Origin: CAWDXG01 sp963822115
GTDB taxonomy: Bacteria; Myxococcota_A; Polyangia; Polyangiales; Polyangiaceae
Length of the DNA stretch: 64,000 nucleotides
Direction of reading: 5' to 3'
NCBI GenBank assembly: GCA_963822115.1
Contig: CAWGGM010000012.1
Span: 558,001-622,000, forward strand
Position 1 is the stretch's first letter. Every line of letters begins with the position of its first letter. Positions 1 to 9,058 of the stretch are shown here, piece after piece. Both the position numbers and the translations under genes were made by a program. A model generated the notes under the pieces. The model was not told the origin of the DNA and did not search any database. It saw only the letters and a program-made list of their open reading frames with translations.

Positions 1-56
1 GGTTTCCGCGCCCTGGGAGCCGGGCGCGCTCTTTCGGACCGTGGCTCCGGCCGATC

Positions 57-1703
57 ATGACGATCCTTATCCGTCCGGTCCCAGGCAGTAGACGCTCGGA
101 GACGGAAGTGACACGCTCCGAGCCATCAGGGGTCGTTTTGGAAGGGACGTCGTCATTGGAGCTGGCCGTCGGGAACAAGCTGGCTTCTCGCTATCTGGTG
201 GATGAGGAGCTGTCTCTCGAGGGCGCAGCCCCCGCGTTCCTGGGTACCGACGAACAGACACAGCAGCGGGTGATCGTGATTCCGCTGAAGGCGCCGGACA
301 CGACCAGCCTGGCGAAGGTGGTCGGCCTTTCCCACGCTCACCTCGCCACGCTCCACGAGCTGCTGCCGGGCGCGGACGACAACGTGGTGCTGATCGCCGA
401 CTACGTAGAGGGCGAGACGCTCGAACAGCGCCTGCAGGCGGTGGTCAGGAAAACGCCGCTCGATGCGGTGCGCTCCGCGCTGCGCGTTGCAGACGCGCTG
501 TCGCACATCCACGATGCGGGCGGAGCGCACGGCTACGTGCGCGGAGCCGGGGTGGTACTGACGCCCGAAGGCCGCGCCGCGCCGGTACTGGGCTTCGTCC
601 CGCCGCTGATCGGGCCGACACCCTTCCACTCGCCGGAACGCGGGGAACACGGGCCGCCCTCCGAATCGGACGACACCTGGGCGGTAGCCGGGCTCTTGTA
701 CGAGATGCTCGTGGGAGAGCCTCCCCCCGCCCACGGCCTCTCGTCGGTCGACGAGCTGTCCAAGGCAGGCATCGAAGACGAAACCGTGCAGGCCATGCTG
801 TTGCATGCCATGAACCAGAGCTTCGAGGACCGGAGCCACGACCTGAAGCCGCTCAAGCGCGAGCTGGCTCGCTGGTTCGTCGATCACGCCGATGACTCCG
901 GGCTGCACCACGACCCGTCACATCCGCCGCCTCCATTGCCTCCCAGCAGCGCACCACCGCCGACCTCGCAAGGTGTCCCCGGGGTGTCGGCCAGCAAGGA
1001 GCCCCAGCGCGTTCCGCGCCGCCGGTTGATCCCCATGTTCGCGGTGGCCGCGATCCTGCTTGGCCTGGTCGCCGCCTGGGGCGTTTCGGCATTCCGCGCG
1101 CGACCCAAGGTGAAGGTCGTGCAGGTGCCTCCGTCAGCCAAGCCGGCCGCGCCCGCGTCAGCCAAGGAGATCAAGCTGTCGGACGTTCCGGTGACGGGCA
1201 AGAGCTCCGGCATGAAGGGCGGCGACCGAACTGCCGCGTGCGTCGCGGGCTATCTCCCCCAGAACGCCTTCGGCAAGACACCCGACCTCGGCTGGATCTG
1301 CGCCGAGACCGATCCACGCGAGGGCGCCGGGAAACTGCGCACCGCGATCGTGACCAGCGCACCGCACGGCAACGTGACCGATGCGATGAAGCTGTTCAGC
1401 AAGCTCGGCTGGTACGACATGGCCGCGTACGCAGTGATCCGCAGCGGCTGCTGCAACGACGCCAAGCCGCTCGAGCTGCCCAAGCCCAGCACGGGCTGCC
1501 CGTCGATGGCCGAGGCCCTGAGCCAGCTCGGGCGCACGGTCGTGGCGGGTCAGCCGCACGCGGCGCAGCTCGCCGGCTACAACAAGGCGATCCAGTGCGA
1601 GGTGAAGGCGCACCGGGCCGCGCAGTACCGCCACAAGGGCCCCCCCGAAGGCGGCGAGCAGACAACCTTCGAAGACTACGTCAAGACGCTGCAGACCCCC
1701 TGA
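57..1703 (+). CDS. Membrane-anchored Ser/Thr kinase-like protein, probable pseudokinase
   Basis: 548 aa. Residues about 40-275 follow the protein-kinase fold in order: a degenerate nucleotide loop, helix-rich core, an S-P-E remnant of the APE motif near residue 192 and the subdomain IX segment near 205-220. The catalytic elements are missing. The HRDxxxxN loop is replaced by AHGYVRG (about 157-163), DFG by LGF (178-180), and the VAIK lysine position lies in a VIVIPL stretch. A Pro-rich linker (285-305) leads to one membrane helix (about 324-346) and a roughly 200-aa tail with paired cysteines, presumably outside the cytoplasm. Known: myxobacteria encode many such receptor-type kinases. Inference: a signalling scaffold without phosphotransfer activity. 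The ATG at the start of the frame was used; the upstream 56 nt hold no other gene. Confidence 0.8.
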   Translation: MTILIRPVPGSRRSETEVTRSEPSGVVLEGTSSLELAVGNKLASRYLVDEELSLEGAAPAFLGTDEQTQQRVIVIPLKAPDTTSLAKVVGLSHAHLATLHELLPGADDNVVLIADYVEGETLEQRLQAVVRKTPLDAVRSALRVADALSHIHDAGGAHGYVRGAGVVLTPEGRAAPVLGFVPPLIGPTPFHSPERGEHGPPSESDDTWAVAGLLYEMLVGEPPPAHGLSSVDELSKAGIEDETVQAMLLHAMNQSFEDRSHDLKPLKRELARWFVDHADDSGLHHDPSHPPPPLPPSSAPPPTSQGVPGVSASKEPQRVPRRRLIPMFAVAAILLGLVAAWGVSAFRARPKVKVVQVPPSAKPAAPASAKEIKLSDVPVTGKSSGMKGGDRTAACVAGYLPQNAFGKTPDLGWICAETDPREGAGKLRTAIVTSAPHGNVTDAMKLFSKLGWYDMAAYAVIRSGCCNDAKPLELPKPSTGCPSMAEALSQLGRTVVAGQPHAAQLAGYNKAIQCEVKAHRAAQYRHKGPPEGGEQTTFEDYVKTLQTP

Positions 1704-1745
1704 TCGCGCGTCCGCCCGCGCCGGACGGGCGTGTAGACCCGGACT

Positions 1746-2036
1746 TTGGCCGACATCGTCCAGTTCTCGCTACAGCTCGCGCTGGGCATCTTCATGACCT
1801 GGTGGGTGCTCCGCCACGACATGCGGCGGCTCGGACCCGAGCAGACGGGGCGCGCCTGGAACGACGCGAGCTTCTGGGTCGCGGTCGTGGTGTTCAACCC
1901 CATCTGCATCCCCATCCACTTCATCCGCACCCGGCGCTCGCTCGGGGGTCTTGTGCTCGGGCTCGCGTGGATGGTCGCGGTCATCACCGCGCTGCTTGTC
2001 GCGAGCAGCGCTGTTGGCTGGGTCCTGGGCGCGTAG
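1746..2036 (+). CDS. Small hydrophobic membrane protein, unknown function
   Basis: 96 aa from a TTG start, 42 nt after the pseudokinase gene and in the same direction, so possibly co-transcribed. Hydrophobic stretches near residues 5-22, 40-58 and 70-92 predict two or three membrane helices separated by basic loops (HDMRR, RTRRS). No family was recognised. It converges with the Spy-like gene on the other strand. The hydropathy pattern and GC-rich third positions support coding; the start codon is uncertain. Confidence 0.55.
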   Translation: MADIVQFSLQLALGIFMTWWVLRHDMRRLGPEQTGRAWNDASFWVAVVVFNPICIPIHFIRTRRSLGGLVLGLAWMVAVITALLVASSAVGWVLGA

Positions 2037-2088
2037 TCCCGAAAGGCGCTGCGGCCGCTTCGGCAAGCGCCGCGGCCATCGCGCACGG

Positions 2089-2793
2089 CTACTGCTGCTG
2101 CTGGGCGTTTCCGCCGCCGCGCTGGCGACCGCGGCCACCGCGACCCCCGAAGGGCAGGGCACGATCCATGCTGTTGAACTTGTCGAGCTGATCGGAACGG
2201 AGCGTTCCGGCTATCTTGTCGCGCGCGTTCTTGCGGAGCTTCTGCATCTGCTGGCGGCGGGACGTGCGATCCAGCCCGCCGTCGGCATCGCGGTTTTCCC
2301 ACATGTCGCGCATCTTCTGCATGTAGTCCTGGATCGCCTGCGCGACCTTCTGCTGCTGTTCCGCGTCGAGCTTCAGCTCGCCGGTCAGGCGATCGTCGAC
2401 CCGCTGCGCGAAGCGCTGCATGCGTTGCTGCCGCCGCTCCTGCCGGGTCCGGTCGATGACGTCCTCGACTGCAGCCTGGAAGACGGGGTCATCGACGGGA
2501 GTGCTCCGGGCCGTACCGCCATCCGGGGGCGGACGCCGCGCGGCGATCGCCGAGCCGTAGGCTTTGAGCGCCGCGATCGCGTTGCCGTTGCGCTTCATCC
2601 GGGCGACTTCGTGCTCCAGAGCGGTGACCCGATCGCTCAGCGAGCGATCGGTAGCGGGATCTGCCGGATCGGCATCCGCGCTCTGGACCGGCCTGGCCTG
2701 GGAGGCCGCACTGTGGTGGGTCAACATCCCGCCCACTGCGCCTCCCAACACGGCCGTCGCCAACGGAACCAGGATGGTAGTAACGCGATTCAC
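2089..2793 (-). CDS. Spy/CpxP-like periplasmic protein with N-terminal membrane anchor
   Basis: 234 aa from a GTG start. The N-terminus (about residues 3-25, rich in V, L, A, G) is a signal or anchor helix. Residues about 50-70 form a short coiled coil (DRVTALEHEVARMKR). The C-terminal half is highly charged and helical with a L-x-L-D-x-E-Q-Q-Q segment and a later L-R-S-D-Q-L-D-K-F, the pattern of the Spy/CpxP LTxxQ superfamily of periplasmic chaperones and metal sensors. The tail is Gly/Arg/Gln-rich. It is transcribed divergently from the export operon that begins at 3005 and is the first of three Spy-like proteins around it. Family assignment rests on helix pattern, not on a search. Confidence 0.65.
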   Translation of the reverse strand: MNRVTTILVPLATAVLGGAVGGMLTHHSAASQARPVQSADADPADPATDRSLSDRVTALEHEVARMKRNGNAIAALKAYGSAIAARRPPPDGGTARSTPVDDPVFQAAVEDVIDRTRQERRQQRMQRFAQRVDDRLTGELKLDAEQQQKVAQAIQDYMQKMRDMWENRDADGGLDRTSRRQQMQKLRKNARDKIAGTLRSDQLDKFNSMDRALPFGGRGGRGRQRGGGNAQQQQ

Positions 2794-3004
2794 AGCAGGT
2801 GGATGCCGCGGGCAGTGCGCCCGTTAATCCGGGAGCGCCGCAGCCGAGCCGCCCCCGAATGCTAGCCGAGACCCCATCGAGACGCATGTACACCTGCGGT
2901 CGGGGAGCGTCCCCTGGGGAGCTGGACGGCTTTCCAACCGTGGCGGATGGAAATCGATAGCGGCGCCGTAGGGATGGCGCAACGGGATGCGTCGGGGGGC
3001 TTGG

Positions 3005-4324
3005 ATGACCAACACCAACCAACCGGGGGGCGTCGAGAACGGCATGGCCAAGGACGCCGCAGCCGAGCTGCGCCAGAAGGTCGGGATGAACCGCTCGCAC
3101 CGCGTGCGCCGCTGGATCTGGCGCATCGTGGCGCTGATGGTCGTGGCCGGTGGCGTAGCCGGCGTCTTGATCTGGCGCAAGTCAGCCCAGAAGCAGGACG
3201 TGCCGAAGTACACGACGGAGACGGTCCGGCGCGGCGACCTGAGCGCCACCGTGACCGCCACCGGCACGTTGTCGGGCGTCGACACGGTCGAGGTCGGCGC
3301 CCAGGTGACCGGCAGCATCAAGGCCATCCATGCGGACTTCAACGACCGCGTGAAGAAGGGGCAGCTGCTGCTCGAGATCGATCCCGAGCAGCTCGAGGCC
3401 TCGCGCAACCAGGCCCGAGCCAAGCTCATCTCCGCGCAGGCCTCCTACGCCAGCGCCAAAGCCACCGCCGTGAACGACAAGGCGGTTGCAGCGCGACAGC
3501 ACACGCTCGCCAAGCAGGGACTGATCTCGGACCAGGACCTGCAGGCGGCGGACGCTGCGGCTGCCGTCGCTGCGGCAAAGGTCAAATCCTCGGCAGCGGA
3601 CATCGCGCTGGCGAAGGCCGCGCTGGATCAGGCCCAGACCAATCTGGACAAGGCCCAGATCAAGTCGCCCATCGACGGCGTCGTGCTGTCACGCGCGGTC
3701 GAGGTGGGCCAGACCGTCACGTCCGGCTTCCAGACTCCGGTGCTGTTCACGCTGGCCAAGGACCTCACGGAGATGCAGCTGTCGATCGCCATCGACGAGG
3801 CGGACATCGGTCGCGTGCGGCAAGGCCAGGAGGCGTCGTTCACCGTCGACGCCTACCCGAACAAGAAATTTCCCGCGACGCTCAAGCAGCTGCGCAACGT
3901 ACCGACCACGGTCGACAACGTCGTGACCTACGAAGCGATCCTCACGGTCGACAACAAGGACAACCTGCTCCGGCCCGGCATGACGGCCACCGCGACGATC
4001 GTGACCGTCCACAGGAAGGACGCCACCCTCGTGCCGAACGCTGCGCTGCGCTTCCAGCCACCCTCGACGAGCAGCCAGCGGCGCGGTCCTCCGGGGCTGC
4101 GCATGTTCTCCGGAAACCGCAAACCCAAGCCAGCCAGCAGCGCAGCAGCCGCCGCGCCGAAGAAACCGGTCGACAAGAACGCCCCCCACGTGTGGGTGCT
4201 CGCCGGCAACCGACCCAAGCGAGTGATCGTCAAGACCGGCGTCACCGACGGCCAGGTGACCGAGGTACTCTCGGGAATCAAGCCGGGTCAGAAGGTCATT
4301 GTGGACATGACCGGAGGCGGGTGA
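3005..4324 (+). CDS. macA: MacA-like periplasmic adaptor (membrane fusion protein)
   Basis: 439 aa from ATG 3005 (an in-frame ATG at 2987 is possible). After a charged N-terminus one membrane helix spans about 39-57. It is followed by the split lipoyl-like domain (GAQVTGSIKAI ... VKKGQLLLEID), a long alpha-hairpin of Ala/Lys/Gln-rich helices (about 125-215), the second lipoyl half (IKSPIDGVVLSRAVEVGQTV) and a beta-barrel/membrane-proximal region. A Ser/Pro/Ala/Lys-rich insert sits near 360-390 before the last domain. Role: bridges an inner-membrane ABC exporter to an outer-membrane channel. The stop overlaps the next start (TGATG at 4322-4326), so it is in one operon with the ATPase, permease and TolC-like genes that follow. 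Confidence 0.92.
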   Translation: MTNTNQPGGVENGMAKDAAAELRQKVGMNRSHRVRRWIWRIVALMVVAGGVAGVLIWRKSAQKQDVPKYTTETVRRGDLSATVTATGTLSGVDTVEVGAQVTGSIKAIHADFNDRVKKGQLLLEIDPEQLEASRNQARAKLISAQASYASAKATAVNDKAVAARQHTLAKQGLISDQDLQAADAAAAVAAAKVKSSAADIALAKAALDQAQTNLDKAQIKSPIDGVVLSRAVEVGQTVTSGFQTPVLFTLAKDLTEMQLSIAIDEADIGRVRQGQEASFTVDAYPNKKFPATLKQLRNVPTTVDNVVTYEAILTVDNKDNLLRPGMTATATIVTVHRKDATLVPNAALRFQPPSTSSQRRGPPGLRMFSGNRKPKPASSAAAAAPKKPVDKNAPHVWVLAGNRPKRVIVKTGVTDGQVTEVLSGIKPGQKVIVDMTGGG

Positions 4325-5047
4325 TGGCGGCCGCCGGTGACGTGATGCAGGAGCCGTGGTTCGCGCTCCGCGGCATCACGAAGGTGTACGGCGAAGGCGC
4401 ATCCGAGGTGCGCGCGCTCGACGGAATCGATCTCGTCGATCTACCCGGGCGAGTTCGTCTCCATCATGGGCGCCAGCGGTTCGGGCAAGTCGACCTGCAT
4501 GAATATCATCGGCTGCCTGGACGTGCCCAGCGCTGGCAGCTACTTCTTCAAGGGCGTCGACGTCGGCAAGCTCGACCGCGACCAGCAAGCGCTGCTTCGC
4601 CGCAACTACATCGGCTTCGTGTTCCAGGGCTTCAACCTGCTGGCCCGCACCACAGCGCTGGAAAACACCGAGCTGCCGCTCATCTACAAGCGCGTTCCGG
4701 CCGAGGAACGGCACCACCGAGCCATGCAGGCGCTGGCCATCGTCGGGCTCGAGGGACGCGAGCACCACACACCGGCCGAGCTCTCGGGCGGGCAACAGCA
4801 GCGTGTCGCGATCGCGCGTGCGCTGGTCGTCGAGCCAGCGCTGCTGCTCGCCGACGAGCCCACCGGCAACCTCGACTCCGCGCGCAGCGAGGAAGTGATG
4901 AAGCTGCTAGTCCGGCTCAACCACGAGCAGGGGCTGACCATCGTGATGGTCACACACGAGCCGGACCTGGCCGCGTACGGCACGCGTGTCGTCACCTTCA
5001 AGGATGGCCACATCCTCGATGACCAGCCCACCGGAGGACGAGCCTGA
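4324..5047 (+). CDS. macB: MacB-type ABC transporter ATP-binding protein, interrupted by a +1 frameshift
   Basis: Translation from ATG 4324 gives the first strands of an ABC ATPase (FALRGITKVYGEG ... VRALDGIDLV). The continuation is then in another frame from about 4439: IYPGEFVSIM, Walker A GASGSGKST, Q-loop (VFQGFNLL), signature LSGGQQQRVAIARAL, Walker B LLADEPTGNLDS and the H-loop (MVTHEPDL). Removing one base at about 4438 (in gtc-g-atctac) restores a normal polypeptide of about 240 aa. Either the assembly has one extra base or the gene is broken. The neighbouring genes are intact and the rest is fully conserved, so I favour an assembly error. The stop overlaps the permease start at 5047. 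The ATPase and permease are separate proteins here, unlike fused E. coli MacB. Confidence 0.85.
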
Positions 5048-6255
5048 TGCTGTGGAGCATCCTGCACATGGCCCTGCGCGAGATCCGGCGCAACACCATG
5101 CGGTCGTTTTTGACCATGCTCGGCGTGGTGATCGGCGTCGGCGCCGTCATCGCCATGGTGTCGATCGGACAGGGCGCCACGGCCAGCGTCACACAGCGCA
5201 TCTCCGCACTGGGCGACAACCTGCTCATCCTGAGCCCCGGTGCGGATCGCCACCACGGCGCACCAAGCTCCGGCACCACGCCCTTCGACATGCAGGACGT
5301 GAGCGCGATCAGGAAGCAGATTTCCGGACTGAAAGCGATCGCGCCGACGTCGGCCAAGGGCATCGTTGCCGTCTACGGCAATACCAACTGGCGCACCCAG
5401 GTGTACGGCTCGACGCAGGAGTTCTTCGAGGTCAGGAACTACACGATCGCGCAGGGGCGACTACTCAACGCGCAGGACGAAGCGGGCGCGGCATCGGTGT
5501 GCGTGATCGGCGAGACGACGCGCAAGGAACTGTTCGGCAAGGAGAGCCCGCTCGGCGCTGCAATCCGGCTCGGCCGCACGCCGTGCACCGTGGTCGGCGT
5601 ACTCACCGCCAAGGGCTCCAGCGCCATGGGCTCCGACCAGGACGATCTGATCGTGATGCCGCTCACCGCCGTGCAGCGCCGCATCGTCGGCAACCGCGAC
5701 ATCCCGACCATCTTCCTGTCGGTCGCGAACAAGGACGACACGACACGCGTCAAGAGCCAGATCGAGTCGCTGATGCGCGAGCGACGCCACATCGCTCCCG
5801 GCGCGGCAGACGACTTCAACGTCCGCGACATGCAGGAGATCGTCGACGCTGTCTCCCAGACCACCGGCGCGCTGACCGCGCTGCTCGGCGCCATCGCAGC
5901 CGTGAGCCTGCTGGTGGGCGGCATCGGCATCATGAACATCATGCTGGTCTCGGTCACCGAGCGCACGCGCGAGATCGGTATCCGCCTGGCCATCGGCGCG
6001 CTCGGCAACGAGGTGCTGCTCCAGTTCCTTGTGGAAGCCATCGTGCTGGCGACCATGGGCGGCGTCATCGGGGTGCTCCTCGGCATGGTCGGCGCCTACG
6101 CCGCGACGCACAGCATGGGCCTGCCGTTCGTGGTGTCGCCCGGCCTCACCTTGCTGGCCTTCGTGTTCTCGGCCCTGGTCGGCGTGCTGTTCGGCTATCT
6201 GCCCGCCCGCAAGGCCGCCCGCCTCAACCCCATCGATGCCCTGCGCCATGAATAG
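5047..6255 (+). CDS. MacB-type ABC transporter permease (MacB_PCD/FtsX)
   Basis: 402 aa. One membrane helix near residues 18-42 (TMLGVVIGVGAVIAMVSIGQG) is followed by a large periplasmic MacB core domain (about 45-275) and three C-terminal membrane helices (about 280-305, 325-350, 362-385), the FtsX layout. The protein ends in the typical A-R-x-A-A-R-L-N-P-I-D-A-L-R-x-E tail. It starts inside the stop codon of the ATPase gene. Known for the family: mechanotransmission drives export of peptides, siderophores, lipoproteins or antibiotics through a TolC duct. The substrate cannot be read from the sequence. Confidence 0.93.
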   Translation: MLWSILHMALREIRRNTMRSFLTMLGVVIGVGAVIAMVSIGQGATASVTQRISALGDNLLILSPGADRHHGAPSSGTTPFDMQDVSAIRKQISGLKAIAPTSAKGIVAVYGNTNWRTQVYGSTQEFFEVRNYTIAQGRLLNAQDEAGAASVCVIGETTRKELFGKESPLGAAIRLGRTPCTVVGVLTAKGSSAMGSDQDDLIVMPLTAVQRRIVGNRDIPTIFLSVANKDDTTRVKSQIESLMRERRHIAPGAADDFNVRDMQEIVDAVSQTTGALTALLGAIAAVSLLVGGIGIMNIMLVSVTERTREIGIRLAIGALGNEVLLQFLVEAIVLATMGGVIGVLLGMVGAYAATHSMGLPFVVSPGLTLLAFVFSALVGVLFGYLPARKAARLNPIDALRHE

Positions 6256-6362
6256 CGTTCCGCCCGAGCACGGCTTTCCCGAAAAAAGAGCGCGACGGCG
6301 AAATAGTCGACGTGCTCGGTACGAACTGTCCCCGGAAGAGCCGTGGATGCCGACGGCTCCAG

Positions 6363-6416
6363 CAGCCCGCCCAGAAGGCCGCGCGCCCCACCTCCATCGA
6401 TGCCCTGCACCATGAA
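6363..6416 (+). repeat. Degenerate duplicate of the 3' end of the upstream permease gene
   Basis: This 54-nt stretch aligns without gaps to 6199-6252, the last codons of the permease gene, with about nine mismatches. In the matching frame it encodes QPAQKAARPTSIDALHHE, a recognisable permease tail. It lies in the 156-nt gap between permease and channel genes, and its last bases include the ATG of the channel gene (6412). It looks like the residue of a second permease gene lost by deletion or recombination. Confidence 0.6.
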
Positions 6417-7983
6417 CAAGCTCCTGCCCATCTCGATCCTCGCGCTGTCCGTGTCCCTGCCGCTGACCGCCGCTGCGCAGCAAACCCGCACGCTGACCGA
6501 ACGCCAGGCGATCGAGGAAGCCTTGGCGAAGAACCCCTCGCTGCAGGCCTCGATGATCGACGCGGCCGCCGCCGAGCAGGACGTGCTGGCCGAAGAAGGC
6601 AAGTTCGTGCCTGTGTTCGAGGCCGATGCCGGCTTCACGCACAGCGAGATGCCGCGGCTCAGGTCGGGCACGGGCGGCGGCGTGACCGTCTCGAAGGGCG
6701 ACACCTGGGCGGTGGGCTCGCAGCTCACCCACACCTTCCCGTGGGGTACCCAGCTCACGCTGCGGGTGGATGGGGCACGCTCGACGAACAGGACGCAGCT
6801 TCTGCCGGGTAGCGATCAGTACGTCACACTCGGCCCCGGCTACGACCTCACCGGCCGTCTGTCGCTCGTCCAGCCGCTGCTGCGCGGCGCCGGCCGCGAC
6901 GTGGGCGAAGCAGCGCTGCGCCAGGCGCGTCTGGCCCGCACAGCCAGCCAACGCGCCGAGGACGTGGCGTCAAGCCAGCTGTTGCGCGACGTGCTGACCG
7001 CGTACTGGGAGCTCTGGTACCAGGACCGCTCGGTCGAGATCGAACAGAGCTCCCGCGATCTCTCGGTCAAGCAGCGAGACGAAGCGCGCCAGCGCCAGCA
7101 ATCCGGCGCGCTCGCGCCCGTCGACGTGCTCACCTTCGAGACCCAGGTCGCCCAACGCGACCAGACGCTGGCGAGCGCCGAGATGCAGCGACGAAAGCAG
7201 GCGCTCCAGCTGCAGCAGCTGCTGGGAGGCGGCGATTTCGTCCAGGGCGTGCAGACCAGCGGCGCGCCGCCGGAGGATCTCCGGGCGCCGCCATCGCGGC
7301 GCGATGTGCTGGACGCCGCCGTACACCAGTCGCTGGAGGTGAAACAGGCCGAGGCGCAGCTCGCTGTCGCGCGCGACAAGTTGAAGACCGCAGGCGAAAA
7401 CCAACGACCGCGCCTCGACGTCGAAGGCTACGTGCAGTCGGAGGGGCTCGCGTACAAGGACGTGCCGCCCGCCTTCGAGCGCTTCGGAACCGGGCAGGCA
7501 CTGAGCGCCCACATCGGCCTGGTGTTCGAGCTGCCGCTGAGCAGCACGACGCTCAGTGCACAGCGGCGCTCGGCCATGCTCGCCGTGGACAGCGCCCAGG
7601 CGAAACTTTCCGCGGCGCGTCAGCAGGCCGAGTCGCAGGCGGCCACGCAGCTGGCCGAGGCCCAGAGCGCAGAGCGTCGGGTCAAGCTCGCCGAGGTAGC
7701 CGCCGACGCAGCCAAGAAGCAGCTCGCCGCGCAGCAGGCCCGCTACGCGCAGGGCGCAGGCACCGCCATCGAGGTGCAACAGGCCGAGGACGCCTATCGT
7801 CAGGCACAACTCTCGGTCGAGCGCGCCCGCGTCGATCGCGTCGACGCCATCCTGTCGCTCAAGCACCTGACCGGCGAGCTCCTGCAGGCGCATGCCGGAG
7901 TCGTCAAGAAGAGCGCACTCGAAGGTGCCCGGGCCCGCGCACGAAAAGTCGGCTTCGTGAACACGCAGCGGGGGGTGTTCTGA
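6412..7983 (+). CDS. TolC-family outer membrane efflux channel
   Basis: 523 aa from ATG 6412, which gives a clean signal peptide (basic MNK, hydrophobic core, cut after A-A-A-Q near residue 22). Two outer-membrane efflux repeats follow: long amphipathic helices rich in Ala, Gln, Arg and Glu (about 30-260 and 300-490) with short beta segments between (for example VDVLTFETQVAQRDQ). An in-frame codon at 6343 would add 23 Pro-rich residues and hide the signal peptide, so it was rejected as start. As the last gene of the adaptor-ATPase-permease operon it supplies the exit duct. A Spy-like lipoprotein gene follows after 78 nt. Confidence 0.92.
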   Translation: MNKLLPISILALSVSLPLTAAAQQTRTLTERQAIEEALAKNPSLQASMIDAAAAEQDVLAEEGKFVPVFEADAGFTHSEMPRLRSGTGGGVTVSKGDTWAVGSQLTHTFPWGTQLTLRVDGARSTNRTQLLPGSDQYVTLGPGYDLTGRLSLVQPLLRGAGRDVGEAALRQARLARTASQRAEDVASSQLLRDVLTAYWELWYQDRSVEIEQSSRDLSVKQRDEARQRQQSGALAPVDVLTFETQVAQRDQTLASAEMQRRKQALQLQQLLGGGDFVQGVQTSGAPPEDLRAPPSRRDVLDAAVHQSLEVKQAEAQLAVARDKLKTAGENQRPRLDVEGYVQSEGLAYKDVPPAFERFGTGQALSAHIGLVFELPLSSTTLSAQRRSAMLAVDSAQAKLSAARQQAESQAATQLAEAQSAERRVKLAEVAADAAKKQLAAQQARYAQGAGTAIEVQQAEDAYRQAQLSVERARVDRVDAILSLKHLTGELLQAHAGVVKKSALEGARARARKVGFVNTQRGVF

Positions 7984-8061
7984 GGCCGGCTGCGTAGGGA
8001 TCTGGCCGTCGGCCGCGTCGAAACGAGAAAGAACGGGGCAACGCCCCGGGAAGGACGCATG

Positions 8062-8997
8062 ATGAGACAGTTCCGACGCACCCTGGGCTCGCTCGCCGTA
8101 CCCGCCAGCTTGTTCATCCTCGTGGGCTGCGGCTCTACCGCCGCTCCGGACGGCACAGGCCAGACGAGCGCCGCCCAGCAGACAACCGCGCCTGCTCCCC
8201 AGAAGCCGACCGCGCGCGCGCACATGCCGCACGGCCCGGCCGCCATGTTGCGGAGCGCGCTGTCGGATCTGGAGCTCGACGCCACACAGAAGACGACGAT
8301 CGAGGGGATGATCAAGCAGCTCGAGCCCGTACAAGGCAAGACGCGCGCCGCTTTGTCCAACGCACTGGCCGAAGCCGTGCGCTCGGGCAAGCTAGATCCG
8401 GCGAGCTTCACCACACAGTACGCCGCCATCGGCAAGCAGGTGAAGGACCGCGTCGCAGCGCAGGCCGGCGCGCTCGACAAGCTCCACGCGACGCTGGACC
8501 GCGCCGAGCGCGGTCTGCTCGTCGACCAGCTAGAAGCCAAGCTCGACCAGCACCCACGCTTTTCCCGTCGCGGCATGGCGCGGCACGGGCACTGGATGCA
8601 TCGGAACGTTCCCGGCACCCAGCAGCCGACCCCGCGTGGCCTGCGCCGCGATGGCCCGCCGCGCATGGGCGGTTTCTTCGCGCACAAGCTCGGCTTGACC
8701 CAGACCCAGATCGCCCAGCTCCGCGAGCAGAAGCCCGCTTTCGACGGCACGAAGAAGGGTGAGTGCGAACAGCACATGAACGCCCGCCGCGACCAGTCCA
8801 AGAGGATGCTGGAGGCGTTCGTGGGCGACGACTTCAAGGCCGAAAGCTTGATCGATACCGACGCCATCGCGCAGCGCGCCGAAACACACGCCAAGAAGCG
8901 CGTCGAGCGCCTGGCGCGGCTGGTCAGCATCCTGACCCCGGCGCAGCGTAGCCAGCTCGCCGGCATGCTCGACAGGAGGGCTGGCGCCAAGCCGTGA
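8062..8997 (+). CDS. Spy-like lipoprotein with two LTxxQ-type repeats
   Basis: 311 aa. The lipobox FILVGCGS gives a lipidated Cys near residue 24, followed by a Thr/Ala/Gln/Pro linker. Two helical halves follow. The first (about 55-170) contains LDATQKTTIEGM. The second (about 210-305) contains LGLTQTQIAQLRE and ends with ILTPAQRSQLAGML, both close to the Spy/CpxP signature. ATG 8062 sits 7 nt after an AAGG ribosome site; ATG 8059 is only 4 nt away, so 8062 was preferred. It lies between the export operon and an ECF sigma operon, which suggests a role in sensing or buffering envelope stress (misfolded proteins or metals). Confidence 0.75.
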   Translation: MRQFRRTLGSLAVPASLFILVGCGSTAAPDGTGQTSAAQQTTAPAPQKPTARAHMPHGPAAMLRSALSDLELDATQKTTIEGMIKQLEPVQGKTRAALSNALAEAVRSGKLDPASFTTQYAAIGKQVKDRVAAQAGALDKLHATLDRAERGLLVDQLEAKLDQHPRFSRRGMARHGHWMHRNVPGTQQPTPRGLRRDGPPRMGGFFAHKLGLTQTQIAQLREQKPAFDGTKKGECEQHMNARRDQSKRMLEAFVGDDFKAESLIDTDAIAQRAETHAKKRVERLARLVSILTPAQRSQLAGMLDRRAGAKP

Positions 8998-9058
8998 CCA
9001 GGAGCAGAGTCGTGACCGGGCTTGGCCCGACTGCAGGTAGAACACTGGCCGGAACGCC

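Noticed and set aside
2947..5022. A 691-codon open frame over the adaptor and ATPase genes
   Set aside because: Arg/Pro/His-rich translation typical of an out-of-frame shadow in high-GC DNA; only its part 4324-4437 is real (start of the ATPase before the frameshift).
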